From Selenomonadaceae bacterium (GTDB lineage Bacteria > Bacillota > Negativicutes > Selenomonadales > Selenomonadaceae), in assembly GCA_016280345.1 (NCBI GenBank), contig JAEEGN010000223.1:1-8060 (forward strand): 8,060 nt of DNA, read 5' to 3'. The notes below the pieces were generated by a model. It had not been told where the DNA came from and ran no database searches. It worked only from the letters and a program-made list of their open reading frames with translations. Made by a program: the position numbers and the translations under genes. Below are positions 1 through 6,938 of the stretch, piece by piece; positions within the stretch are counted from its first letter, which is position 1; every line of letters begins with the position of its first letter.

Positions 1-833
1 AGCAGGTTCTGCCCCTTGAACGGATCCACGAGATTCGCCGGGATAATATCGACGAGCATATTCTTGAGCGAAAAGCCTCCCACCACTGTTTCGCCCCCGC
101 CGCCCTCAAAAAGGCCGGCCAGGGAGGTCAACTCGCTGGGAAAGAGGAGCAGCCCGACCCCGATGCTCAAAGCGGCGGACAATATCACGAAACTGACGGA
201 CTGCGCGACCATGTGGACGCCCATCTTGCCGATATCCGCCGTCTCGGACATATTCGTGAGCCCGGCGATGATGGCGAAAAAGATTACCGGCGCAACCATC
301 ATGGTCAGTGAGTGCATGAACATAGCCTCTAAAGGCTCGTTGATATTCCCTTCCATCCACAAAAGCGCCCCGGCGGGAAGCGTCGCTTTCATGACCGCCC
401 CGCAGCATAACCCCAGCACGAGGCCGAGAACCGTCAGGGAAATCTCCTTCGTCCCACCCTCGTGAATGATGATGGAGACGACGTTCGCGCCGTTCCGTCG
501 GGCATATCCCATGCGGTCGCGGTTGGCCTTCAATACGTTCACGCTGTAAAGGTCCGCCTCATTCTCGACCCATTCCGTCAGGGAGAGGATCGGGTTCATG
601 GCCTCCCCGCGGGCGACCAGCTCCACGCTGATGTCACCGAAGCGCTTCTTGACCGTGACCTCAGCCTTCAGCTCCGGATCGTTCATGCCCTTGCAGAGCC
701 GCAAGTAGGTTTCCTCCAGAATCATCTCGCCCCGGAGCCGATCCTCCCCGGAGAGTTTTGGCCGCAGGCGGACTATGTAGTCCATGACATCGGCGGCACT
801 GTCCTCCGGCAGATGAAAAACGATTTTTACCAT
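1..833 (-). CDS. SLC1-type cation:dicarboxylate/amino-acid symporter with N-terminal RsbW-like domain (3' end outside window)
   Basis: The frame is open from ATG 833 to the left edge (277 codons plus 2 nt). Residues 1-128 are soluble and have the outline of a GHKL ATPase domain: EMILEETYLRL (36-46) in the N-box position, DISVELVARGEAMNPI (67-82) in the G1 position, and MGYARRNGANVVSI (108-121) near its end. The N-box Asn and G1 Asp are missing and no glycine-rich lid is seen, so ATP binding is doubtful. Transport segments follow: TM1 about 131-148 (ISLTVLGLVLGLCCGAV), TM2 about 172-192 (LTMMVAPVIFFAIIAGLTN), TM3 about 205-231, then LVDIIPANLVDPF (260-272). The latter two stretches are hallmarks of the glutamate/dicarboxylate symporter family. 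AAGGAGG lies 12 nt before the ATG. It should take up dicarboxylates or amino acids with Na+ or H+. The soluble domain may be regulatory. Confidence 0.85.
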   Translation of the reverse strand, partial: MVKIVFHLPEDSAADVMDYIVRLRPKLSGEDRLRGEMILEETYLRLCKGMNDPELKAEVTVKKRFGDISVELVARGEAMNPILSLTEWVENEADLYSVNVLKANRDRMGYARRNGANVVSIIIHEGGTKEISLTVLGLVLGLCCGAVMKATLPAGALLWMEGNINEPLEAMFMHSLTMMVAPVIFFAIIAGLTNMSETADIGKMGVHMVAQSVSFVILSAALSIGVGLLLFPSELTSLAGLFEGGGGETVVGGFSLKNMLVDIIPANLVDPFKGQNL

Positions 834-845
834 ACGATCTGGTAT

Positions 846-852
846 CCTCCTT
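846..852 (-). promoter_or_regulatory. Ribosome binding site of the symporter
   Basis: AAGGAGG on the minus strand, 12 nt before ATG 833. The spacing is longer than usual, but no in-frame ATG, GTG or TTG lies closer, so it supports this start. Confidence 0.7.
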
Positions 853-854
853 GT

Positions 855-884
855 GTTATAGTGGTCTTACCTTCGCATGATCAA
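855..884 (-). promoter_or_regulatory. Candidate promoter before the symporter
   Basis: On the minus strand TTGATC (884-879) and TATAAC (860-855) are separated by 18 nt, close to a housekeeping promoter. Against it, a transcript starting about 7 nt after TATAAC would begin inside or next to the AAGGAGG ribosome site, which would weaken translation. Confidence 0.3.
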
Positions 885-1133
885 TCCATCTTGCCCTCAA
901 GCCGCGCCGGCCTTATCCGACAGGGGACAGCCCGCCCCGGATACGGCGCCGGTACGGATCGTCAGTCGTTTTCCTTCTCCGCGGGAATTCCTTTGCGCAT
1001 AGCGTGGGATTTTGACGGAAATACTTTGCGTACTGTGGACGGGCACATTGTGAATATCGAAAGAAACAACTGTTTTCCCGTTCCGGCCGGAGGAACAGGC
1101 CATTTCTTGACAGGCTTGCCTCGAATCGCGTTC

Positions 1134-1573
1134 CTATCCGATCGGCAACGGTTCAGCTGAAAGGATGATCAGATGGCGGTTGTAGCCGGTCGTGGCCAAC
1201 TGGTAACTGAGCTGTATATGGCTGACATAGCATATCATGAAAACGACCTGACGGTATGACGCCAGCGCCTCGTCCTGCTCGTGAGGTCAAAGATGACTCC
1301 GGAATCACGCAGCATCAGCCGGACTTTCTCCGGCGTCAGGATTATCGTGCATCCGATATGGATTGGGCCCGCCGCGTCCCCATTCTTCTCTTTTATCAAC
1401 ATCGTCGCGTCTTCAAATATCATGCCGGTCAGCGCTTGCGTGATTTTCGCGGCCAGTCCCACGGACAAGGGGGCTACAGGGTTCAAAGGATTCCGCCCGT
1501 TTTTTTCCGGGACGCGCTTAAGAAAGGATGCTGCAAATCGCTTCGCGAGCCGCTGCGCCTGCCGGCAAAGCAA
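1134..1573 (-). pseudogene. Frameshifted remnant of an RsbW-like ATP-binding (HATPase) domain
   Basis: The upstream frame runs from 1573 (TTG next to the preceding stop) to a stop at 1235. From about 1465 it reads like the ATP-binding domain often fused to transporters or standing alone in Firmicutes: an ED-containing N-box-like region FEDATMLIKEKN, then IHIGCTIIL, then VRLMLRDSGVIFDLT (a G1-like box, RDSG). Just after FDLT the similarity moves to another frame, which continues DEALASYRQVV, then LATTGYNRHLIIL, ending at a TAG at 1134-1136. TTGYNR followed by a hydrophobic strand is the usual end of such domains. One added base (or two removed) near 1275-1280 joins the two frames. No start with a ribosome site and no transporter part are present, so it looks 5'-truncated as well as frameshifted. 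Family assignment rests on memory of motifs. Confidence 0.6.
1520..1546 (-). repeat. 27-bp inverted repeat, left copy
   Basis: The reverse complement of this stretch equals the right copy at 2055-2081 in 26 of 27 positions. The conserved core is GCGAAGCGATTTGCAGC followed by TCCTTTCTT. It lies just past the 3' end of the secreted-protein gene, at the upstream edge of the ATPase remnant. Confidence 0.85.
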
Positions 1574-1996
1574 TCAGATATTCAAAACCTTCTCAATAAT
1601 CATGAAGTACATCGAGAACTCAATTTCATGATACTTCTCATACTTCTCTTCCGGACTGACCGATTTCAGCGCTTCCTCGCCCGGCCATTGAGGGCAGGTA
1701 ACCCACTCGCCGTTGTCATAGCGGAACTGCACCGGATTGCCCGGTTTCATGTTTTTCCTGAACTCGATGACCTTCTCCGTGGAGCCTTTGTTATCCATGA
1801 CAATTGCCGTGGCCTTGACATCCAGTTCGTCTGTCGTATTGGTGATCACGTCGATGGTGTTAAGGTCAAGACAGGTCGAGATGCCTTGATGATTCGTCCC
1901 CGCATAGCGGAGATTCTGCTTCGCGGCGGAAGCCACACCGAAAACGCAGAGCGTCATCATGCATACCAAAAGCGCCGAGATCATTTTTTTGCTCAT
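1574..1996 (-). CDS. Small secreted protein of unknown function
   Basis: A 140-aa protein that I do not recognise. A clear signal peptide occupies residues 1-24: Lys3/Lys4, a hydrophobic core at about 6-20, and a likely cut after VASA. No lipobox cysteine is seen at the cut, so it is probably released or periplasmic. The mature part of about 116 residues has two cysteines (Cys42, Cys101) that could pair, a polar middle (DELDVKATAIVMDNKGSTEK, 56-75), and a charged C-terminal stretch EEKYEKYHEIEFSMYFMIIE (117-136). GGGAGG lies 9 nt before the ATG, which fixes the start. It lies 101 nt downstream of phosphatase B on the same strand with no visible terminator, so it may be co-transcribed. It is flanked by a 27-bp inverted repeat, which leaves open whether it arrived separately. 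Confidence 0.8.
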   Translation of the reverse strand: MSKKMISALLVCMMTLCVFGVASAAKQNLRYAGTNHQGISTCLDLNTIDVITNTTDELDVKATAIVMDNKGSTEKVIEFRKNMKPGNPVQFRYDNGEWVTCPQWPGEEALKSVSPEEKYEKYHEIEFSMYFMIIEKVLNI

Positions 1997-2005
1997 AGAA
2001 TCATT

Positions 2006-2011
2006 CCTCCC
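2006..2011 (-). promoter_or_regulatory. Ribosome binding site of the secreted protein
   Basis: GGGAGG on the minus strand, 9 nt before ATG 1996. It fixes the start of the small secreted protein. Confidence 0.75.
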
Positions 2012-2054
2012 TGTTTTCCTACGTTACCGCATCCAGCCGTCACGCAGAAAGCAG

Positions 2055-2081
2055 GCGAAGCGATTTGCAGCGTCCTTTCTT
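2055..2081 (+). repeat. 27-bp inverted repeat, right copy
   Basis: Second copy, opposite in orientation to 1520-1546, in the 101-nt gap between phosphatase B and the secreted-protein gene. The single difference is a G here for an A in the other copy. The two copies enclose the secreted-protein gene, and the whole unit is 562 bp. No target duplication is evident outside them. Confidence 0.85.
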
Positions 2082-2097
2082 GTCATCATCTCCTGAA

Positions 2098-4287
2098 TCA
2101 ACCCAGGAATCTTATTCCCAACATCGTGATGTCGTCGGATTGCTCGGCACCGCCGACATGGCCGTCCACGTCGGCGCGGACGGCCGCCAGCACGTCTTTG
2201 ACGGAGGCGGCGGGCGTTCCCACCCGGTTCAGCGTCTCCTGCAGCCTTTCCTCGGTGTAGAGATGCTTCTCTCCGTCCATGGCCTCGGTGACGCCGTCGG
2301 TATAGAAGTACAGCATATCCCCCGGCGACAGCGTCAGCCGCTTTTCCTCATATTGCGCGTCCTCGATCACCCCCACCATGTGAGTCTTTTTCTCGTCCCG
2401 AATATACTGCCATCCGACGGCCCCACCCCGGGTACGGCCTACCAACGGCGGATTGTGGCCGCTGTTCACGTAGACGAATTCCCCCGTTTTGAGGTTCACC
2501 ATGCCGAAGAACAACGTCACGAACATCATTTCCTCGTTGTTCTCGCAAAGCTGGCGGTTGACCCGTTCCATCACTTTGCCCCAGTCCACCGAGGCCGCGC
2601 CGCCACGGCTTGCCGCCGCCAGCGCGTTGTTCTTGAGGATCGTCTTCGCGATGACCATGAACAGCGCTGCCGGGACGCCCTTGCCGGACACGTCGGCAAT
2701 CGTTAGCGCGATGCGGTCTTCCCCGAGATAATAGAAATCGTAGAAGTCGCCGCCCACTTCCTTCGCAGCGTCCATCGTCGCGAAAAGGTCGTAGTGGGGA
2801 TTACCCGCGAACTTTGGGAAGATGTCCGGCAACATCCCTTCCTGGATGCCCCGCGCCAGGTTCAGTTCCGTCTGGATCCGTTCCTTTTCTTCGGTGATTT
2901 TCGAAAGGTTCTCAATATAGAGCTTCAGGTCGTCGGTCATCTGGTTGACCGAGTCCGAAAGCTCTTCCAGCTCATCCCCGGTCCTGACGTCGAGCTTGGC
3001 GTCGAGGTCGCCCCTGGCGATTTTCCCCACGCCCTCGGTCAGCGCAAGAAGCGGACGCACCATGTGGTTCGCCGCGATCTGGCTCAGGAAGAAGACCACG
3101 ATGAAGATGACGGCCATGAAGATCGCCATCTGGCGGAACGTCCCCAGGTAAAATTCCCGAATGGAAGCGGTCAGCCCCTGGGACAGGCTCAGGACGTCCT
3201 CCTTCGCCGCCTGCACACCGCTGACCACTTCATCCTTTCGCGCCAGCGAGCCGAGGCTCCAATGAAAGACCGGCATCGGCGCGAAGGCGAGGTAGTATTC
3301 CTCTCCGTCCAGCGTCAGCGGTACGAGGCCGCTGTTCCCCTCCGTCATCTCGTAGGCCGCCAGCGCCAGCGCCCCGTTCTCCGAGTACCGGAGGTCTGTT
3401 TTCTGCGGCGAGGCCGCCAGCGGCCCTTCCTGCACCGAAGAGAACACCACTACGCCGTCCTGATTCAACGCGAAATTGATCCCGCTGACGCCGACGGTCT
3501 TGGAAGTGATGTCGTGATAAAGGGAGGCCATGCCGATACCGATCCCGGCAACGCCGGCGACTTTGCCCCTGACGTAATAGGGAATGGTACACATCACACC
3601 GTAGTAGCCCCCCGAGTCTTTGTAAATATGGGTGAAAAAACCTCCCGCCTTCAGCGTATCCCAGTAATAATTCCCTTTCGGATTGTAGGTATCCTCAAAG
3701 TCCTCCGGCAGGATCAGCTCCTCATCTTTGAAGGATTCCGCGATCAGGACATAATTGTTCTCGGATGTAATGAAGCAGGACGTGGCGTAGTTGGAATAAT
3801 AAATGCTCAGATGCTCCAGCGTGTCCGCGATATTGGAGGCGATATGGCTCTCGGCCTTGATTGCCGGCCACGATTCCGACTTCCTGGTGTCGGCGCCGAA
3901 AACGATGTAGCAGTCCCCGGAGTGGATGGTATCCCGGCCGGGGACCTTCACCGTCCTCGACAGATAGCCGCCGGGATTGGACAGGATCTTCGAGGCGTCG
4001 AGCGCGATGTATTTTACGTTCTCCGCGATGTCAGCGATTTCCCGGTCCGCGTGATGGGCGTTTTCCGTCACGTCAATCAGCAGCTTCTGCTTCGCGTGGT
4101 TCTCGGCCAGGGCCTCGGTGAATTCCCCCGCCGCCTCGCCGACACTCTGACCGCTCTCCACGGCGTTGTCCTGCACCCGGTACATGCTGTTGAGCATCAC
4201 CGCCGACAGCACGACAAAAGACAGCAGTACCGCTGAAAACAGAAGCAGCAGAAACCGCTTGCGGATGCCCATTTTCGTCGTGCTCAT
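2098..4287 (-). CDS. Membrane PP2C (SpoIIE-type) phosphatase B with diverged dCache sensor and HAMP
   Basis: A tandem paralogue of phosphatase A with the same length (729 aa) and layout: TM1 about 11-33, dCache-like region about 40-380, TM2 about 387-403, HAMP about 408-460, SpoIIE-type PP2C about 500-729. Catalytic aspartates are Asp514, Asp532, Asp664 and Asp718/719. By my count 63 of the last 74 residues match A, whereas the sensor halves are much less alike. The dCache ligand motif has changed: YNPKGNYYW (201-209) has Asn206 where A has Arg209, and Gly250 where A has Asp255, so a different ligand or indirect sensing is expected. ATG 4287 is chosen over the ATG at 4293 because AAGGTGG then lies 9 nt upstream rather than 3. 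This start also aligns exactly with A (MSTTKMGIRKR against MSGQRMSIRRR). No terminator is seen after the stop. Confidence 0.92.
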   Translation of the reverse strand: MSTTKMGIRKRFLLLLFSAVLLSFVVLSAVMLNSMYRVQDNAVESGQSVGEAAGEFTEALAENHAKQKLLIDVTENAHHADREIADIAENVKYIALDASKILSNPGGYLSRTVKVPGRDTIHSGDCYIVFGADTRKSESWPAIKAESHIASNIADTLEHLSIYYSNYATSCFITSENNYVLIAESFKDEELILPEDFEDTYNPKGNYYWDTLKAGGFFTHIYKDSGGYYGVMCTIPYYVRGKVAGVAGIGIGMASLYHDITSKTVGVSGINFALNQDGVVVFSSVQEGPLAASPQKTDLRYSENGALALAAYEMTEGNSGLVPLTLDGEEYYLAFAPMPVFHWSLGSLARKDEVVSGVQAAKEDVLSLSQGLTASIREFYLGTFRQMAIFMAVIFIVVFFLSQIAANHMVRPLLALTEGVGKIARGDLDAKLDVRTGDELEELSDSVNQMTDDLKLYIENLSKITEEKERIQTELNLARGIQEGMLPDIFPKFAGNPHYDLFATMDAAKEVGGDFYDFYYLGEDRIALTIADVSGKGVPAALFMVIAKTILKNNALAAASRGGAASVDWGKVMERVNRQLCENNEEMMFVTLFFGMVNLKTGEFVYVNSGHNPPLVGRTRGGAVGWQYIRDEKKTHMVGVIEDAQYEEKRLTLSPGDMLYFYTDGVTEAMDGEKHLYTEERLQETLNRVGTPAASVKDVLAAVRADVDGHVGGAEQSDDITMLGIRFLG

Positions 4288-4296
4288 CGCCATCGG

Positions 4297-4303
4297 CCAC
4301 CTT
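4297..4303 (-). promoter_or_regulatory. Ribosome binding site deciding the phosphatase B start
   Basis: AAGGTGG on the minus strand overlaps the stop of phosphatase A. It is 9 nt from ATG 4287 but only 3 nt from ATG 4293, which favours 4287 as the start. Confidence 0.65.
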
Positions 4304-6491
4304 ACCCCAAAAATCGAATCCCCAGCATCGTGATATCATCAGATTGTTCGGCGCCGCCCGCGTGGGCGTCGATATCGGCCCGGATGGCCGCCAGCACGTC
4401 TTTGACCGGCACGTCCGGCGTGCCTACCCGGTTCAGCGTCTGTTGCAACCGTTCCTCGGTGTAGAGGTGCTTCACCGCGTCCATGGCCTCGGTGACGCCG
4501 TCCGTGTAAAGGTACAGCATATCCCCTGGCGCTAGTGTCAGTCGCTTTTCTTCATAGGCCGCGTCCTCAATGACGCCCACCATGTGCGTCTTATTCTCGT
4601 CCCGGACGTATTGCCAATCGGCAGCCCCGCCCCGGGCGCGGCCCACCAGCGGCGGATTGTGACCACCGTTCACATAGGCGAATTCCCCGGTCCTGAGGTT
4701 TAACACGCCGAAGAAGATCGTCACGAACATCATTTCCTCGTTGTCTTCGCAGAGCTGAAGATTCGTCCTCACCATGGCAAGCCCGAAATCCTCCCCGCTG
4801 CCCGTGGAAAGCGCAGTGTTTTTCAGCACCGTCTTCGAGATGACCATGAACATCGCCGCCGGAATGCCCTTGCCGGACACGTCGGCCACCGTAATGGCGA
4901 GACGGTCTTCGTCCATCATATAGAAATCGAAGAAATCGCCGCCCACTTCCTTCGCGGCCTCCATCGTCGCGTAGAGGTCATAGTGTGGATTATCCGCGAA
5001 CTTCGGGAAGATGCCCGGCAGCATCCCTTCCTGTATGCCCCGGGCAAGGTTCAGCTCGGTGGCGATGCGCTTCTTCTCTGCCGCCGCCTTGGCGATGTTC
5101 TCCATATAGGTTTTCAGCTCGTCGGTCATGGTGTTGACCGCACCCGCGAGATTCTCCAGCTCATCGCCGGTCCTGACGTCAAGCTTCGTATCGAGATTGC
5201 CCTTGGCGATATTCCGGACGCCCTCGGTCAGCGCCAGGATCGGCTCGACGAAATGAGCCGTGGCCTTCTCGCTGGCCCGGTACATCAGGAACAGGATCAC
5301 CATCAAAAGGACGGCGATCTGCAGCAGATTGTCCCGGAAAAAGCTGTGCATGGCGTCGGCGAATCCAGCGGACTGCTCCAGTATCGCCGACCTCGCGCCC
5401 CAAGCCCCTTGCAGCGCATCCTCCTTCCTGATCATCATGCCATAACTCCAGCCGATTTTCGGCATGGGCGCGAAAGCGATATAGTATTCCTCGCCATCCA
5501 TCGTCACCGGTGCGATGTCCATCTCCCCCGCCACCATGCGGGCGGCTTCTCTGGCCAGGCTTTCCTCCGGCGCTTTCCGGAGGTCGTTCTGTCCGGCGAG
5601 GACCGCCAGTACCCCTTCCTGCTCCGTGGAAAAAAGGACCACGCCGTTCTCGTTGAGCCCGAAGCTGATGTTCTTCTTTCCCAGCGTCCGGTCGGAAAGC
5701 AGTCGGGACAACGCGTCCAGGTGAAGGTCGATGCCCACGGCGCCGCTGAACTTGTCGTCCTTATAGAACGGGGCCGCGCAGGTAATCTCGACATGCCCGT
5801 CATTTCCCACGTACACGTCGGTCAGGATCGGCTTTCCCGCTTCTTTCGCGGCGATATACCAGGGACGTTCCCGCGGATCAAACTCGAAAAGGAATTCCTC
5901 AGTGAATATCCGCTGATAAGCCTCCTCAGCGGATACGGCATCCGCCTCGATCAGGTATCCGCGCTCTGAGCCGACGTAACAACTCACCTCATAGCCGTCG
6001 TAAATCTCGCTGAGCACCTCCAACTCGTCGGAGATGTTGGCGATGAGCTCGATTTCCCGGGAGATTTCCGGGCTGATCCTTTCTCCCGCCGCCTTCGGAG
6101 AAAACACGAAATAGGCCTCGCCCTTGGCGATTTTCTTTCCCAGAGGAGAAGAAATGTACCGAGGGGCATAAAGGCCCGGATTCTCGAGAATATGCTCAAT
6201 GTTTTCGGCGAGACTCTGGGCGTTTTCCAGCGCCGCGCCCATTTCCGTCTCCACCTGCTTCGCTTTTTTGTCCGCCAGCATCATCAGTTGCCGGGTGGTT
6301 TTCGTTGTGGCATAGTCCTCCACGTAGGCGGCGACGGAAGCTCCCATCTCCTCGCCGCGCTCCACCGCGTTGCGCTGGATACCGTACATACTCCGCAGGG
6401 AAACGTAGCCGAGGGCGAGGAAGGACAGCACGCCCACCCCGAGCAGCAGAAAGAGAATCCGCCGACGGATGCTCATTCTCTGCCCACTCAT
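4302..6491 (-). CDS. Membrane PP2C (SpoIIE-type) phosphatase A with dCache sensor and HAMP
   Basis: A 729-aa sensor phosphatase. Layout: basic N-terminus, TM1 about 10-32, extracytoplasmic dCache-like domain about 40-385, TM2 about 388-405, HAMP about 412-466 (GNLDTKLDVRTGDELENL), short helical linker with NLARGIQEGMLP (481-492), and SpoIIE-type PP2C domain about 503-729. Metal-binding aspartates are in place: Asp519 (EVGGDF), Asp537 (ADVSGKG), Asp664 (YTDGVTE) and Asp718/719 (SDDITML). It should dephosphorylate the STAS antagonist in response to an external ligand. The sensor holds FDPRERPWY (204-212), Tyr227 and Asp255. These fit the amino-acid-binding dCache_1AA pattern (Arg209, Trp211, Tyr212, Tyr227, Asp255), with Phe204 in place of the first Tyr. 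The start overlaps the kinase stop as ATGA. Met6 (6476) is an alternative start. Its paralogue follows 14 nt downstream. Confidence 0.93.
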   Translation of the reverse strand: MSGQRMSIRRRILFLLLGVGVLSFLALGYVSLRSMYGIQRNAVERGEEMGASVAAYVEDYATTKTTRQLMMLADKKAKQVETEMGAALENAQSLAENIEHILENPGLYAPRYISSPLGKKIAKGEAYFVFSPKAAGERISPEISREIELIANISDELEVLSEIYDGYEVSCYVGSERGYLIEADAVSAEEAYQRIFTEEFLFEFDPRERPWYIAAKEAGKPILTDVYVGNDGHVEITCAAPFYKDDKFSGAVGIDLHLDALSRLLSDRTLGKKNISFGLNENGVVLFSTEQEGVLAVLAGQNDLRKAPEESLAREAARMVAGEMDIAPVTMDGEEYYIAFAPMPKIGWSYGMMIRKEDALQGAWGARSAILEQSAGFADAMHSFFRDNLLQIAVLLMVILFLMYRASEKATAHFVEPILALTEGVRNIAKGNLDTKLDVRTGDELENLAGAVNTMTDELKTYMENIAKAAAEKKRIATELNLARGIQEGMLPGIFPKFADNPHYDLYATMEAAKEVGGDFFDFYMMDEDRLAITVADVSGKGIPAAMFMVISKTVLKNTALSTGSGEDFGLAMVRTNLQLCEDNEEMMFVTIFFGVLNLRTGEFAYVNGGHNPPLVGRARGGAADWQYVRDENKTHMVGVIEDAAYEEKRLTLAPGDMLYLYTDGVTEAMDAVKHLYTEERLQQTLNRVGTPDVPVKDVLAAIRADIDAHAGGAEQSDDITMLGIRFLG

Positions 6492-6925
6492 GACAGCGGC
6501 AGTTCCATCGTCAGATGATTCGCCATTTTCCCGAACAGCTCCTCATATTCGTAGCCGACAAAGGAAAAATTCTTCTTGACGAGGAAAATGCCGTAGCCGC
6601 CCTCCTCCTGGTCGATGTCGGGGACGCCGTCCGTGTGGCGGCGGTCCTTTTCCAACGGATCGAAATGTTTGCCGTGGTCGGCCAACTCCAGCCGGAAGGT
6701 GTCGCCTTCGGCGGAGGTCCGCACCCAGACGTAGCCTGTCCCGTCATAAGCGTAGGAAATGATATTGACCAGCATCTCCTCCAGGCCCAGTTCCAGCTTG
6801 ATCTGCTGGCGCGGCGTCATGCCCTGCTCTTCTGCGTCCTCGATAATGCCGTCGCGAATGATGTCGTAGGCCTGCTTTTCCGCCTCGTAACGGCGCCAAT
6901 CCCCGTCGGTTGCTGTCTTTGTCAT
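6488..6925 (-). CDS. RsbW-type ATP-binding protein, anti-sigma factor/serine kinase
   Basis: A 145-aa HATPase_c_2 (GHKL) protein of RsbW/SpoIIAB length. The N-box is LGLEEMLVNIISYAY (47-61, with Glu49/Glu50 and Asn54). The G1 box is ADHGKHFDP (82-90, with Asp83). The lid and G2 region is DQEEGGYGIFLVKKNF (105-120), and the protein ends in the typical NHLTMELPL strand. All ATP-binding motifs are intact, so it should phosphorylate the STAS protein encoded just upstream and bind either it or another partner. The start is ATG 6925, with GGAGG 7 nt upstream. The frame is open 15 codons further up, but that would overlap the STAS gene and bypass this ribosome site. The stop overlaps the next start by 4 nt (ATGA), suggesting translational coupling with phosphatase A. 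No sigma factor gene is nearby, so calling it an anti-sigma factor rests on family knowledge. Confidence 0.93.
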   Translation of the reverse strand: MTKTATDGDWRRYEAEKQAYDIIRDGIIEDAEEQGMTPRQQIKLELGLEEMLVNIISYAYDGTGYVWVRTSAEGDTFRLELADHGKHFDPLEKDRRHTDGVPDIDQEEGGYGIFLVKKNFSFVGYEYEELFGKMANHLTMELPLS

Positions 6926-6932
6926 CTCTTCG

Positions 6933-6937
6933 CCTCC
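6933..6937 (-). promoter_or_regulatory. Ribosome binding site deciding the kinase start
   Basis: GGAGG on the minus strand, 7 nt before ATG 6925 and just after the STAS stop. It favours the 145-aa form of the kinase over a longer form that would overlap the STAS gene. Confidence 0.75.
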
Positions 6938-6938
6938 A

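Larger units (their letters stand above)
834..1133. other. Intergenic stretch without a supported gene
   Basis: About 300 bp between the ATPase remnant and the symporter. Short frames exist on both strands, but none has a ribosome site or a recognisable motif. It holds small dyads only: TCCGGCCGGA with flanking GTTCC/GGAAC at about 1080-1096, and ATCCG/CGGAT with inner GGG/CCC at about 916-942. Neither is followed by a T-run, so neither is called a terminator. The symporter ribosome site and a weak promoter lie at its left end. Confidence 0.5.

Noticed and set aside
16..465. Plus-strand open frame of 149 codons
   Set aside because: It is antisense to the transmembrane part of the symporter, whose family motifs are clear in the minus frame.
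897..1103. Minus-strand frame of 68 codons in the intergenic stretch
   Set aside because: No ribosome site, no motif, and composition like random GC-rich sequence.
462..1160. Plus-strand open frame of 232 codons
   Set aside because: It overlaps the start of the symporter on the other strand, has no convincing ribosome site or motif, and the symporter frame explains the coding signal up to 833.
1497..1515. CCCG and CGGG around a T-run as a possible terminator
   Set aside because: The stem is only 4 bp, and the T-run lies in the loop rather than after the stem.
1256..2260. Plus-strand open frame of 334 codons
   Set aside because: It runs across three minus-strand units (ATPase remnant, secreted protein, end of phosphatase B), and its translation shows no domain.
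2794..4236. Long plus-strand open frame (480 codons) opposite phosphatase B
   Set aside because: It lies wholly inside a well-supported minus-strand gene with intact motifs. The translation is rich in His, Arg and Val and has no recognisable domain, as expected for an antisense shadow in GC-rich DNA.
2098..6491. Recent gene conversion between the two phosphatases
   Set aside because: The catalytic ends are similar in protein, but the DNA differs at many third codon positions throughout, which fits selection on an old duplication better than recent copying.
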